NCBI RefSeq assembly: GCF_004145405.1
Contig: NZ_SELQ01000001.1
Coordinates: forward strand, 310,001-374,000
Direction: 5' to 3'
Origin: Salipiger sp. IMCC34102
Lineage (GTDB): Bacteria; Pseudomonadota; Alphaproteobacteria; Rhodobacterales; Rhodobacteraceae
DNA: 64,000 nt
A model generated the notes under the pieces. It saw nothing but the letters and a program-made list of their open reading frames with translations, made no database searches and was not told the DNA's origin. Shown here in pieces: positions 48,146 through 57,916 of the stretch. How positions within the stretch are numbered: position 1 is the stretch's first letter; each line of letters begins with the position of its first letter. A program made the translations under genes and the position numbers.

Positions 48146-48894
48146 TGGCCGACCTGACGGTCACCGACGGCGACGCGGGCCTGCGCGTGCGCAACCTGCG
48201 CAAGAGCTACCGCAAGCGCCCGGTGATCCGCGACGTGAGCCTCGACCTGGGCCGGGGTGAGGCCGTGGCCCTCCTGGGACCCAACGGATCGGGCAAGACC
48301 ACCTGCTTCTATCTGATCGCGGGGCTGATCCGGTTGGAGGGCGGCCAGGTCACGGTGGACGGCGAGGATGTCACGCTCATGCCGATGTACCGACGCGCCA
48401 ACCGCGGCATCGGCTACCTTCCGCAGGAGATGTCGATCTTCCGCGGCCTCTCGGTCGAGGACAACATCCGCGCGGTGCTCGAGATCACCGAACCCGACCG
48501 CAAGCGCAGGCGCGACCGGCTGGAGCAACTTCTGAGCGAGTTCTCGATCAGCCACCTGCGCCGCGCCTCCGCCCTGGCGCTCTCGGGCGGTGAACGCCGC
48601 CGCGCCGAGATCGCCCGCTGCCTGGCAGCCGGACCGAAATACGTCCTGCTCGACGAGCCCTTCGCCGGTGTCGATCCCATCGCGGTGTCGGACATCCGCG
48701 CACTGGTCGCGGACCTCAAGACCCGCGGCATCGGCGTTCTGATCACCGATCACAACGTCTCAGAGACACTTCAGATCGTCGACCGTGCCTACATCCTGCA
48801 CGACGGCTCCGTCATGATGAGCGGCACTGCCGAAGAGGTCGTCCGCGACGAGAACGTGCGCCGCGTCTACCTGGGCGAGGGCTTTCGCGGCTGA
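48145..48894 (+). CDS. lptB: LPS export ABC transporter ATP-binding protein LptB
   Basis: A 249-residue ATPase. Walker A GPNGSGKTTCF, signature LSGGERRRAEIARCLA, Walker B YVLLDEPFAGVDP, and H-loop TDHNVSETL are all present. It overlaps lptA by one base (TGATG). Confidence 0.97.
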   Translation: MADLTVTDGDAGLRVRNLRKSYRKRPVIRDVSLDLGRGEAVALLGPNGSGKTTCFYLIAGLIRLEGGQVTVDGEDVTLMPMYRRANRGIGYLPQEMSIFRGLSVEDNIRAVLEITEPDRKRRRDRLEQLLSEFSISHLRRASALALSGGERRRAEIARCLAAGPKYVLLDEPFAGVDPIAVSDIRALVADLKTRGIGVLITDHNVSETLQIVDRAYILHDGSVMMSGTAEEVVRDENVRRVYLGEGFRG

Positions 48895-48904
48895 CGTCGC
48901 GGCA

Positions 48905-48933
48905 TTGACTCGCAGGCCGTTTGGGCGCTCAAT
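48905..48933 (+). promoter_or_regulatory. candidate promoter upstream of hpf
   Basis: TTGACT and CTCAAT separated by 17 bases in the 216-base gap after lptB. Motif match only; no other strong promoter is visible before hpf. No rpoN gene is present here. Confidence 0.35.
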
Positions 48934-49110
48934 CAGGGGGATGACGACCGAAAGTCCCGATCCCTTCGCAGCCTTGGCCCCCCGGGCCCCGGCGGCGTTA
49001 ACCCTTCGGCAATCCTTCGCCCGTCATCCTTCACCCGCACCGCCCCATCGAACCAACCGGGCCCGTCCCGCGTTTGTTTGGCGTTGCAAATAACATCGAG
49101 GGAGAGATTG

Positions 49111-49698
49111 ATGCGCTACCAGATCAGCGGAAAACAGATCGACATCGGCGAGGCGCTGCAGACGCATGTGCAGACCGAATTGTCGGAGATTCTCTCGAAA
49201 TACGCCGGTCGCCCGACGGAGGCGGTGGTCGTCTTCTCCAAGACCGGTCACGAATACGCGGCGGAGGCCGTTGTGCACCTGTCCACCGGTCTGACGGTCC
49301 AGGCCACGGCGCGGGACCCCGAAATCTACGCCGCCTTCGACGCCTGCGGCGAGAAGATGGACAAGCAGTTGCGTCGTTACAAGCGCAGGTTGAAGGACCA
49401 TCACCGCGACCGGCCCGACCCGGTTGAAATCTCCGGAGGCGGGTCGTATATCCTCGCACCGACAGTGGACGACAGCGACGAGGCAGAGCAGCCGGACGAC
49501 ACTCCGATCATCGTGGCAGAGGACGAGGCGAAGATCCCCGCGATCTCGGTCGGGGAAGCCGTCATGCAGATGGAACTGGCCAGCAGCCCCGTCCTTGTCT
49601 TCCGCAACGAAAAACAAGACCGCATTAACGTGGTTTATAGACGGGACGACGGCAATATCGGATGGATCGACCCCCATACGGGGGACAATACCGTCTGA
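49111..49698 (+). CDS. hpf: long-form ribosome hibernation promoting factor
   Basis: A 195-residue protein that dimerises 70S ribosomes in stationary phase. The N-terminal HPF/RaiA domain (MRYQISGKQIDIGEALQTHV) and the C-terminal dimerisation domain (SPVLVFRNEKQDRINVVYRR) are both present, so this is the long form. GGGAGAG lies before the ATG at 49111. It is followed by ptsN after 19 bases. Confidence 0.93.
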   Translation: MRYQISGKQIDIGEALQTHVQTELSEILSKYAGRPTEAVVVFSKTGHEYAAEAVVHLSTGLTVQATARDPEIYAAFDACGEKMDKQLRRYKRRLKDHHRDRPDPVEISGGGSYILAPTVDDSDEAEQPDDTPIIVAEDEAKIPAISVGEAVMQMELASSPVLVFRNEKQDRINVVYRRDDGNIGWIDPHTGDNTV

Positions 49699-49717
49699 CC
49701 GTAAAGAGGAGCATGCG

Positions 49718-50182
49718 ATGCAGTTGGGCAATATCCTGAAAGCCAGCGCCGTGAAAACGTTGGCGGGGTGTTCCAGCAAGAAGCGCTTGTTCCACGATCT
49801 CGGGGAGTTGGCGGAGATCACCTACCACGTTCCCGCCGGCACCGTGACCGAGGCCTTAATCGAACGCGAAGGCCTCGGTCCCACGGGCGTCGGTCACGGC
49901 ATCGCATTGCCTCACGCCAGACTGGACGGGTTGACCCAGGTCTGCGGGCTGTTCCTGCGTCTTGAACGACCCGTCAGTTTCGACGCCGTCGACCGGCAGC
50001 CGGTGGACCTCGTCTTCTCCCTTCTCGCGCCGTTGGAGGCGGGGGTCGAACATCTGCGCGCCCTGGCGCTGGTCTCGCGCACGCTGCGCAACGCGGATAT
50101 CTGCGCCAAGCTGCGCGCGAACAGCGATCCTGCCACGCTGCACACGATCCTGACGGAAGTCTCCGCAAGCCAGGCGGCCTGA
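49718..50182 (+). CDS. ptsN: PTS IIA-like nitrogen regulatory protein
   Basis: A 154-residue EIIA-Ntr protein. His66 in GVGHGIALPHARLDG is the phosphorylation site received from NPr. AGAGGAG lies six bases before the ATG at 49718; an earlier ATG at 49713 is in another frame. The place behind hpf is conserved in proteobacteria. Confidence 0.93.
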   Translation: MQLGNILKASAVKTLAGCSSKKRLFHDLGELAEITYHVPAGTVTEALIEREGLGPTGVGHGIALPHARLDGLTQVCGLFLRLERPVSFDAVDRQPVDLVFSLLAPLEAGVEHLRALALVSRTLRNADICAKLRANSDPATLHTILTEVSASQAA

Positions 50183-50351
50183 GGCCGGTCACCTTGAAAC
50201 CCGTGTCCGCCGTGAAATGGCGCGACCCGTCCGGCCCGTCCGTCAAGGTCGAACTCGCATCGCCTCGCACGGACGAAAGACCACTTCGTGAATACGACAC
50301 CGGCCCCGCAGTCCGTCCCGAGAGGGATCTCCGCCGCCGCTTCGGTCCGGG
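50183..50351. other. gap between convergent ptsN and the sulfotransferase gene
   Basis: About 170 bases with no gene. I see no clear rho-independent terminator, only GC-rich inverted patches. Confidence 0.4.
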
Positions 50352-51791
50352 TCAGGCGTAGTCGCCAAATCCGAAGGACTCGTAATCGCGACCGTAGGCG
50401 TCCCGGGCCGCACGCTCGATCGCGTCGTCGTAGATGGCCGCCAGCCGCCCGGCCAAGGGGTCGGTCTGCGCAGGCACCGGTGGCGGCGTTTCGATCCCGG
50501 CCCGCCCTGCGATCCAGGCCAGATCCCTGTCCAGGGAACCCTCCCGCACGATGACGTCCGGCAGGCCGAAGTCGGCCATGCCTTGCAACAGCGTCGACTG
50601 CGACGCCCATGCCGCGTCAAGGCGCACCGCCGTCTGCGCCGAGAGGTTGTTGCGCAGGAATTTCAGGAACGCGAGGAAGGCCGCCTTGTGGGCGGCCATG
50701 TCGTAGGTGGCATCCGTCTCGGGGATCGGCCCGCCGTCGGGGACGGCGACGTTGTGGATCCTGCCCAGGGTCCTGCGGATTTCGGCAAAGGTGCCGGGGC
50801 CGTTCGCGACGATACGTTCGCAAAAAGCCGTATGGGCCCAGGCGACCGGATGACGAACAACGGTGAACTTCGCATGGCCGGGAGTGTCCCGCAGCCAGTC
50901 GCGCAGGGATCTTTGGCTGAATTTGCGCATAAGCTCCGATGGCGCGACGCCGTCGGTATCCGCCATCCACTGCTCGACCGCCGCCGTCGGCCCGGACTTC
51001 AGCGGCATGTAAAGCAGCGGGCTGCGCGCAGCCGCGACCCAGGTCGGGATCAGGGGACCGCGCCGTGGCTCGAAATTCGGGGTACGCGTCAGGTTGAACC
51101 GGTCGGCACGGGCCAAGGCCTGCGACATCTCCTCGAAGTTCTGGACCTTCTCGGCCATCGGCATCGGGTTCTGCTTCTTGAGCTTCTTGTCGAGGGCGGT
51201 GATCTGCGCCTCGACCCCCAGCCAGGTTGCAAGCCCGTTCATGATCTCGACGTCCTGCAGATCCTCGTAGGCCACGTAGAAGGCCGTCTGCCCGGTGCGC
51301 TGCAGCGTGTTGAGGATCCGGACCTGGAAGTCCTGCAATCCGGCAAGATGGCCGTCGAATTCATCGGCGTCGAATGTCACCTGGCCGGTCTTGGCGTGAG
51401 TGGCGTTCGTCAGCTTCCACTGGCCGGTCTGGGTGGCGATCTTCCAGCTGACGAAGCTGTCGGCGGGATTGCGGGTCAGCACGATCTTGGCGCAGCGTGG
51501 ATCGGTCAGCGCGATGTCCAGGACGCGGGCATCGTGGTCGTGGAAGAAGCGAAAGCCGTTCAGACCGGGGGCATCCTTGACCGCATCGATCAGCGCCTGG
51601 GGATCGGCCTCGCGCTCGGGTTGCGTGATGCCCAGCACGTCGTTGCGATCGGGATAGCCGATGAAATGCGGATTGAATGCCTCGCCCAGGCAGGCCACCC
51701 CGTCGAAGAGGTTCAGGTTCGCCTCCAGAAAATTGGACCCGGTGCGCATCTCGGCGAACAGGACGAAGTAGTCGAATTTTGCCATCTTCAT
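50352..51791 (-). CDS. sulfotransferase-family protein of the envelope locus
   Basis: A 479-residue protein. FAEMRTGSNFLEANL at about residues 12-26 is the 5'-phosphosulfate loop of NodH/Stf0-like sulfotransferases, and IVLTRNPADSFVSWK near 103 matches the RxPxxxxxS PAPS 3'-phosphate motif. A second similar pattern in the C-terminal half (FTVVRHPVAWAHTAF) suggests a duplicated or two-domain enzyme. Its ATG overlaps the stop of the GT14 gene. It probably adds sulfate to a surface polysaccharide; PAP released would be removed by the CysQ encoded upstream in the same cluster. Confidence 0.75.
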   Translation of the reverse strand: MKMAKFDYFVLFAEMRTGSNFLEANLNLFDGVACLGEAFNPHFIGYPDRNDVLGITQPEREADPQALIDAVKDAPGLNGFRFFHDHDARVLDIALTDPRCAKIVLTRNPADSFVSWKIATQTGQWKLTNATHAKTGQVTFDADEFDGHLAGLQDFQVRILNTLQRTGQTAFYVAYEDLQDVEIMNGLATWLGVEAQITALDKKLKKQNPMPMAEKVQNFEEMSQALARADRFNLTRTPNFEPRRGPLIPTWVAAARSPLLYMPLKSGPTAAVEQWMADTDGVAPSELMRKFSQRSLRDWLRDTPGHAKFTVVRHPVAWAHTAFCERIVANGPGTFAEIRRTLGRIHNVAVPDGGPIPETDATYDMAAHKAAFLAFLKFLRNNLSAQTAVRLDAAWASQSTLLQGMADFGLPDVIVREGSLDRDLAWIAGRAGIETPPPVPAQTDPLAGRLAAIYDDAIERAARDAYGRDYESFGFGDYA

Positions 51792-53485
51792 TTCACCAGG
51801 TAGGGTTTGCGCGGTTTGGGGGTTTGTGACAACGGCGGCGGGGCCGCCGGAAAATCGCCCATCAGGTAGGGGTGCATCCCCTGGTTCTTCAGGTTCTGCA
51901 GAAACTGTCCGAAGCCGGCTAGGTCATGCATGCGCGGTGTCTCGATCACGGGGGGACCGCTGCGGTCCGTCATCTCTTGCAGGATCGCCTGAATGGGCTC
52001 CACCGGGTTTTGCACGAAGTCCGCCATCGACCAGACCCGGATGCGGGCTTTCGTCCAGGGCGAGCGCAGAACGTTCAGGAAGTTGCTTTCGACTTTCTGC
52101 AGCCAGGCCGCATCCTTGCGCAGGTCGGCAAAGTCCCTGTTCGACAAGAACAACGGGACCGCCCAGGCGCCACTGATGACCGAAATCTGCGCATTGGAAT
52201 CCTTGGCGAGCATCCAGTCGATCGACTGCTGGGAGATCGGCCCGAACTGGAACGCCTGCCGTTCGCCACGGGTGTTCCAGATCAGGTTCGTCAGGAACAT
52301 CTGTGGCGCGTGATCGCGCATTGCGGCACTGTCGGTCAAGGCGCCCTGGAACGTGCGGCTGCGCCCCTCGAATTCGACCCGGTCGGGGGCAAAGAGATGC
52401 CCGTGCACCCGCGCGCCGGAAACACTCGCAAGCCAAGGCTCGAAATCCTCGAACAGCTCGGTAAAGCCCTGGAACACCGAGTAGGGCGCCGCGGTGATCC
52501 CGTTTTCCCAGTCCCGGTTCGGCCAGCGGCTTTGCATGTAAAGCCCCTGCCGCCCTTGCGTCCGGCGCTGCACCGCCTTCGAGAAGATCCGGTCGATCCG
52601 CCCGGGGTTCGGTTCGGCAATCGCCATGGCGGTTCCGTCGCCGCCCAGGAAGGTCGCGTAGAGGTGATCGGCCCGCGGCCAGATCTTGCGCGCCACGAAG
52701 CAATCGGACCGACGCAGAAGCTGCAGGTGATCGTCGTAGAAGATATGCGGCTTTCCCTGGAAATCGAACTTCGACAACGTCAGCGAGCGGCTTTCGATGT
52801 TGACCGAATAGCTGCGCGCAAGGCTCTGGAAATAGCACTCGTCGGGAATCCAGACCCGCCGGAAGTAACGGTCGTAGGTAGGCCGGTCGGGGTCTTGCAG
52901 AATGGCCGAAAGCGTCTGGCGCGTCAGGCACCACCACTGCGAGCCCAAGTGCGGGACGATCCCCTCGGGAATGCGGCGCCGAAAGCGGATCCGGCGCTGG
53001 AACTCGACATAAGCATCGAAAAGGCGTCGGTTCCTCCGCCAAGAGAAGGGAAAGCGCAGCGTGAAACGCTCGTGATCCAGCCCGCCCACGGTCCAGGGCA
53101 CGTCGGCGGTCGTCGCACTTTCGATGAAGTCGGTGCGCGGGCGTTCGGCAAGGTAGCTGCGCAGCTCTTCCACGGGACGCAGCGGCATGCACGACCCCGA
53201 GGCCAGGTAGACATGGCGCACCTGCGCAAACCGGTCCAGCATCAGCTCGCATGCGGATTGCGTGCCGGCCACGATCCCCCAGGCCCCCCACTCGCAACGA
53301 TGACGCTTGCAAAAGAGCACCCGATCGGTGTCCTCGAACCGGGACCGGAACGCCTTGCATGTCGCATCCTCCACATTGAGGTCGACATGGATCACCACGG
53401 GGCATCCGCCTGCCACCCAATGCCGCGCCACCTGCTCGGCCCGGTCGAAGGCGTCGTGCACCAGCATCACGACCCCCAGCGTCAC
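51788..53485 (-). CDS. GT14-family beta-1,6-N-acetylglucosaminyltransferase-like protein (DUF5927)
   Basis: A 565-residue protein. The N-terminal 270 residues are a Branch/core-2-type GT14 domain (VVIHVDLNVED, VRHVYLASGSCMPLRPVEEL, HLGSQWWCLTR and PDECYFQSLA). The rest (about 290-565) matches the DUF5927 extension common in Rhodobacteraceae, with an FLTNLIWNTRGERQAFQFGP block. The GTG start at 53485 overlaps the TGA of the upstream glycosyltransferase, which is why I reject a longer frame reading into that gene. Confidence 0.8.
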   Translation of the reverse strand: MTLGVVMLVHDAFDRAEQVARHWVAGGCPVVIHVDLNVEDATCKAFRSRFEDTDRVLFCKRHRCEWGAWGIVAGTQSACELMLDRFAQVRHVYLASGSCMPLRPVEELRSYLAERPRTDFIESATTADVPWTVGGLDHERFTLRFPFSWRRNRRLFDAYVEFQRRIRFRRRIPEGIVPHLGSQWWCLTRQTLSAILQDPDRPTYDRYFRRVWIPDECYFQSLARSYSVNIESRSLTLSKFDFQGKPHIFYDDHLQLLRRSDCFVARKIWPRADHLYATFLGGDGTAMAIAEPNPGRIDRIFSKAVQRRTQGRQGLYMQSRWPNRDWENGITAAPYSVFQGFTELFEDFEPWLASVSGARVHGHLFAPDRVEFEGRSRTFQGALTDSAAMRDHAPQMFLTNLIWNTRGERQAFQFGPISQQSIDWMLAKDSNAQISVISGAWAVPLFLSNRDFADLRKDAAWLQKVESNFLNVLRSPWTKARIRVWSMADFVQNPVEPIQAILQEMTDRSGPPVIETPRMHDLAGFGQFLQNLKNQGMHPYLMGDFPAAPPPLSQTPKPRKPYLVK

Positions 53486-54486
53486 GCCCAGTTCCCCTTG
53501 GAGATGAGGCCCAGGATCTCGAGCTGGCGCCAGTTGATGTAGCGCTCCGACCAGGGACACCACAGGTCCGGACTGTCGTCCGAGGCATAGGCCCGGTATT
53601 CGTAGCTGTTGGCGTAGTGCTCCTTGCGCTGCATCTCCTCCTTGGCCTTGTCGGCGAAGGACGACAGGAACTTGGTGTGCAGCAGCGCGCCGCTGGCCTT
53701 CTCGCCACCCCATTCGTCGTAGACCAGGTTCAACCCGCGCGGCAGAAGCATGTGGGTCGAGCTGACGTAGGCATAACGCCGGTTCCACTTGACCAGGGGC
53801 ACCTTGTTCAGCGCCGGTGCACGCCAGGGATCGGTCGGAAAGAACGCGCGCGCGCGCGGCCCGCCCTGGATCCACAGGTTCCCCATGATGTGATTGCGCT
53901 GGATCGTGTAGTTGCCGCTGTCGAACCATTCGGCGATGGCCAGCGGATCGGTGCCGCGTTCGTAGGGCACCTCGTCGACGCGCCCCTTGGGGTACATGTC
54001 CAGCATCATCGCGCCGAACGACCGGATCGAGGAGGCATCCAGCCAGTCGGTCAACGCCCGCAGGGGCCGGGTGTCGCAGAACGGGTAGACCAGAAGCTCG
54101 TCGGGATCGACCACCAGCGTCCAGTGCCCGTGGCCATGCCTGCGCTGCAGCCAGTTCAGCCAATCGACCCCGAAGCGCGCCCGCTTGTAGCTCCCCCGTG
54201 CGCGGTAAAGCGTGACGTCCGGCTGTTCGCTCAGGAATTCCGGCCCGCCGTCGTCGCTTTCGTTGTCCACCATGATGAAATGGTCGACGCCCAGGTTGCG
54301 GTAGTATTCCAGGAAATAGGGCAGCCGCAGGTTCTCGTTCCGGAAGGTCGAGAAGACGAGGATATCGCTCCGCGCGATCTGGTTCGTTCGATCGACGACG
54401 ACCGAAAGCTGCCGGCGCTTGCGGAAGGCCCGCACGAGCCAGCGCCGCCGCTGGATCCTCAGCTTGTAGGATTGCCAGACGCCCAC
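53482..54486 (-). CDS. glycosyltransferase family 2/92-like protein
   Basis: A 334-residue glycosyltransferase. DILVFSTFRNENLRLPYFLE, FIMVDNESDDGG and WTLVVDPDELLVYP (a D-x-D-type metal site) are the characteristic blocks of the GT2/GT92-like family. GTG start at 54486 with AGGA just upstream. The stop overlaps the GT14 start. Confidence 0.8.
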   Translation of the reverse strand: MGVWQSYKLRIQRRRWLVRAFRKRRQLSVVVDRTNQIARSDILVFSTFRNENLRLPYFLEYYRNLGVDHFIMVDNESDDGGPEFLSEQPDVTLYRARGSYKRARFGVDWLNWLQRRHGHGHWTLVVDPDELLVYPFCDTRPLRALTDWLDASSIRSFGAMMLDMYPKGRVDEVPYERGTDPLAIAEWFDSGNYTIQRNHIMGNLWIQGGPRARAFFPTDPWRAPALNKVPLVKWNRRYAYVSSTHMLLPRGLNLVYDEWGGEKASGALLHTKFLSSFADKAKEEMQRKEHYANSYEYRAYASDDSPDLWCPWSERYINWRQLEILGLISKGNWA

Positions 54487-54501
54487 TTCCTGCCCTTCAC
54501 C

Positions 54502-55713
54502 TCACTGCTGCACCGGTTCGTCTTGGCCGATGGACGCCAGGACAGTCCTCAGATGCGCGTCCCAGTCCGGCAGAGTCATGGGGGATCTGCGGTGCGGGTC
54601 CGGAGCGCGCGACAATCGCCTGATCTGCGTCTCCCATGCATAGCGGTCGGTCGGATCGGCGTAAACGGGCCAGTCCTGCATCACTTCCCGGCACGCGGCA
54701 AGATCGGCACAGACGACCGGCACGCCCAGGCCCGCCGCCTCTGCCGGTGGCAGGCCGTATCCTTCCGCGAAAGACGGAAAGAGCAGCCCCTGCGCGCGTT
54801 CCAGCAAGGCCGCGATCGCGCCGTCTGACAGGTCCGCGTGTTCCACCACGTGGGGGATGCCCGCGTCGAGCCTGGCAAAGACCTCCTCGTTGCGCCAGCC
54901 CCGGCGGCCCAAGATCAGCAGTTCCGGTGCGCCGGGGCCCCAATCCTCCCAGATATCCAGCAAGAGCGCGTGGTTCTTGCGCGGCTCGATCGTGCCCAGA
55001 ACGACGAAGAAGGGCCTGAGCGGGATCGCACCGGGGGCCAGCGCCTCGGGGGTCGGCGTCAGCGGCGCGATCCCCAGCGGGGCGATCACCCGGCGCGGGG
55101 CGTTGGGGGTGGTGCCGGTATGGCGTCCAATGTCCGCGGCCACGGCCCGGGTCGAGCAGATCAGCACCGTCGCATGACGGGTCGCCACCGTCAGCATTTT
55201 GCGGAACCGGGGCACGGTGCCCGGCCTTTGCATGTCCGGCCAGTCCAGCGGAATCGTGTCGTGGATCAGCACGGCAATGTCCGACGCGCCGGCCTCGTTC
55301 ATCGCGCGAAACACCCGCCCGGTCAGGTTGCTGTGGCCCACGTTGAAATAGACGAACCCCCGCGGCAGGCGTCCCAGCAGCTGGCCCAGCGCGCGCGGAC
55401 GCGCCCGCGCCGCGGCGTGCCGTCGCGCAAAACTCTGGCCGCGCCGGGCGGCGGGCGACAGGCGCGCGTTCCACCGGCTGAGGATGTCGGGCGGGAGGAA
55501 CGGGCCCGCTTCGATCGCGTCGCGCAGCGCGATCAGGCCCGCGCGGTCCATCAGGACGAAGCCCAGCGCGGTCCGGCAAAGCCCAAAAGGCTCTGCCGAG
55601 CTGTCCCGAACGAACCCGTCGAGGTAGGCGAATTCGACCCGGTCCACCCCGGTCGGCTTCAGCCCCGCCCGGGAGGTCAGACGCGTGACATCGAGCAATC
55701 GCGCCCGCGACAC
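54502..55713 (-). CDS. glycosyltransferase family 4 protein
   Basis: A 403-residue GT-B enzyme. FFVVLGTIEPRKNHALLLDI and LLFPSFAEGYGLPPAEAAGL (E-x7-E nucleotide-sugar motif) are typical of GT4. The GTG start at 55713 lies five bases after the galU stop, so the two are translated together. An earlier in-frame start would run into galU. Confidence 0.88.
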   Translation of the reverse strand: MSRARLLDVTRLTSRAGLKPTGVDRVEFAYLDGFVRDSSAEPFGLCRTALGFVLMDRAGLIALRDAIEAGPFLPPDILSRWNARLSPAARRGQSFARRHAAARARPRALGQLLGRLPRGFVYFNVGHSNLTGRVFRAMNEAGASDIAVLIHDTIPLDWPDMQRPGTVPRFRKMLTVATRHATVLICSTRAVAADIGRHTGTTPNAPRRVIAPLGIAPLTPTPEALAPGAIPLRPFFVVLGTIEPRKNHALLLDIWEDWGPGAPELLILGRRGWRNEEVFARLDAGIPHVVEHADLSDGAIAALLERAQGLLFPSFAEGYGLPPAEAAGLGVPVVCADLAACREVMQDWPVYADPTDRYAWETQIRRLSRAPDPHRRSPMTLPDWDAHLRTVLASIGQDEPVQQ

Positions 55714-55718
55714 GCCTG

Positions 55719-56612
55719 TCAATCGTTGGCCACGACCTGCCGCAGGTAGTCGCGGAAACCGTCGCCCAGCTCCGGGTTGGCCAGCGCGAAGGCGACCGTC
55801 GCTTCCAGGTAGCCCGCTTTCGACCCGCAATCGTAGCGCTTGCCGTCGAACTTGTAGCCATAGACCGGGCGGTCCTGTCCGATCTCGGCGGCGATGGCGT
55901 CGGTCAGCTGGATCTCGTTTCCGGCGCCGCGACCGATCTTGTTGAGGTTCTGCATCACGTTGGGTGTCAGGATGTAGCGCCCGATGACGGCGAGGTTCGA
56001 GGGCGCTTCTCCGGGATTGGGTTTCTCGACCATTCCCTTCGCGCGCATCAGCCGGTCGTCGCCGGTCGGATCGCTTTCGTCGATGTCCAGCACGCCGTAG
56101 GACTTGGTCTGCTCGGGGCTCACTTCCATCGTGGCCACCATGGAGCCGCCCGATTCCTCGTAGGCTTCGACCATCTGCGCGAGGCAGGACCGGTCGCCGG
56201 CGATCACGTCGTCGGGCAGCATGACGGCGAAGGGCTCGTTGCCGACGAGACGGCGCGCGCACCAGACCGCGTGACCCAGGCCCATCGCCTTGTGCTGACG
56301 GATGTAGGCGATCGCCCCGCTTTCCATATTGGTCGACTTCAGGGTCTCGAGCAACTCGGTCTTGCCGTCCTTGCGCAGCTTTGTCTCGAGTTCGGGCGCG
56401 TTGTCGAAGTAGTCCTCCAGCGCGTTCTTGCCGCGCGCGGTGACGAAGATGAATTCCTTGATCCCGGCCTCGCGCGCCTCGTCGATCGCGTATTGCACGA
56501 GCGGACGGTCGACCAGGGTCATGATCTCCTTCGGGACGGCCTTAGTGGCCGGCAGGAAACGGGTGCCCATGCCTGCGACGGGAAAGATGGCCTTGCTGAC
56601 TTTGTTGCGCAT
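55719..56612 (-). CDS. galU: UTP-glucose-1-phosphate uridylyltransferase
   Basis: A 297-residue enzyme making UDP-glucose. KAIFPVAGMGTRFLPATKAV at the start, VMLPDDVI in the middle and VEKPNPGEAPSNLAVIGRYI are diagnostic. Length is standard. It supplies nucleotide sugar to the neighbouring glycosyltransferases. Confidence 0.97.
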   Translation of the reverse strand: MRNKVSKAIFPVAGMGTRFLPATKAVPKEIMTLVDRPLVQYAIDEAREAGIKEFIFVTARGKNALEDYFDNAPELETKLRKDGKTELLETLKSTNMESGAIAYIRQHKAMGLGHAVWCARRLVGNEPFAVMLPDDVIAGDRSCLAQMVEAYEESGGSMVATMEVSPEQTKSYGVLDIDESDPTGDDRLMRAKGMVEKPNPGEAPSNLAVIGRYILTPNVMQNLNKIGRGAGNEIQLTDAIAAEIGQDRPVYGYKFDGKRYDCGSKAGYLEATVAFALANPELGDGFRDYLRQVVAND

Positions 56613-56695
56613 TGCTGCCTCGACTGAGTGTTTCTCGAACTTGCTTCGTCCTAAGCCACGATGGTTAAAAAACCAAGACGATACGCATGATCGAC

Positions 56696-57916
56696 TCAAC
56701 CGGGCGTTGGGCGTGGCACACGAAGCGCACGTACGCGCAGCGCCTCGGCCTGGACACGCGCCCCGCCCGGGATCACCCGGAACAGGGGCTCGGACCGCTC
56801 GGCGCGGCCGAACTGGCCGCCGGACTGCACCCAGACCCCGTCCTTCGTGAAGCGCACCCGGTGATAGAGCGCCGTGAAGGACCACAGGTAAAGCGTGGTG
56901 ACCGCCCCCTCGCGCACCTTTGCCCGGGCGCGCTCCATCGCCGCCTTGCGCTCAAAGGAGCGACCGAAGACGATTTCGTGCGGTCGGACCTTCGTCGGAA
57001 AGATCAGCCGGTCCGGCACGGTGCCCAGATCCCCGGCCAGACGCGGGCTGCGCGACAGGCCGTCGTTCCAGCCCGCGTCGAAGGTGGACAAAAGGCGACC
57101 CACGTCGCCCGGCATGAGCCGCCCCGCGATCATGTGTCGAAGCAGCCGCCTGCGCTGGGCCGCGCGATGCGCACCCTTCACCGCCCTCCCGTGGTGCTTG
57201 CGCAGGAACACCGCGAGGCTGGCGCCGATCTCGAACAGCGTGCGCGGCACGCGGTCCCCGGTGCGCCGCGCACTCGCCGCATAGCCGTGATGGACCTGCG
57301 CGAGCGGCACCAGCGCCGTCACCGCCCCCCGCGCGGCCAGGCGCATGTTCAGGTCGGTCTCGTCGAGGTAGAAGGCAAAGGCCTCGTCGAAGCCGCCCAG
57401 CGCCACCAGCGTGTCCCGCCGAACCGCCATGTTAGTGCCCTCCGTCTTGACCGCGCGGCCCTTGGCCCCCTGCAGCTTCACCGGCGCATCACCGTCGATC
57501 GGAAGATCCGCCGTCTCCGCGTCATCGAAAACCATGCGCCCGCGCCACTGGAAGCCGATCCCGTTGCGCCCGCGCACGAAGCCCCCCGCCGCCTGCACGT
57601 CATCGTCCGCAAAGGGGGCGGTCAGGTGGCTCAGCCAGCGTGGCTCCGGCACCGCGTCGTCGTCGATGAAGGCCACGATCTCGCCACTGGCCTGCGCGAT
57701 ACCCGCGTTGCGCGCGGCCGAGATGTTGGGCACCTCGCAGGGCACGAGTTTCACCACATCCCCCAGCCCGGAGCGCGCCACCGCAGGGGTGGAAGCGGCA
57801 TCGGCCACCACAACGACCTCGACATCGGGGTGATCGATCTGGGCGAGGCCCTTCAGGCAGCGCTCCAGCATCTCGGCGCGGCCCTGGCTCACGACGACGA
57901 CGCTGGCGGGGCGCAT
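56696..57916 (-). CDS. glycosyltransferase family 2 protein
   Basis: A 406-residue GT-A enzyme. SVVVVSQGRAEMLERCLKGL at the N-terminus, VAFIDDDAVPEPRWLSHL (the D-D-D metal/UDP site) and FAFYLDETDLNMRLA mark family 2. The C-terminal 130 residues are an extra, basic extension. The ATG shares one base with the kdsB stop (TGATG). Confidence 0.85.
   Translation of the reverse strand: MRPASVVVVSQGRAEMLERCLKGLAQIDHPDVEVVVVADAASTPAVARSGLGDVVKLVPCEVPNISAARNAGIAQASGEIVAFIDDDAVPEPRWLSHLTAPFADDDVQAAGGFVRGRNGIGFQWRGRMVFDDAETADLPIDGDAPVKLQGAKGRAVKTEGTNMAVRRDTLVALGGFDEAFAFYLDETDLNMRLAARGAVTALVPLAQVHHGYAASARRTGDRVPRTLFEIGASLAVFLRKHHGRAVKGAHRAAQRRRLLRHMIAGRLMPGDVGRLLSTFDAGWNDGLSRSPRLAGDLGTVPDRLIFPTKVRPHEIVFGRSFERKAAMERARAKVREGAVTTLYLWSFTALYHRVRFTKDGVWVQSGGQFGRAERSEPLFRVIPGGARVQAEALRVRALRVPRPTPG

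Noticed and set aside
53486-54163. N-terminal extension of the GT14 protein into the upstream glycosyltransferase gene
   Set aside because: The extension is an out-of-frame shadow of a clear glycosyltransferase. A GTG overlapping that gene's stop codon starts the GT14 domain correctly.
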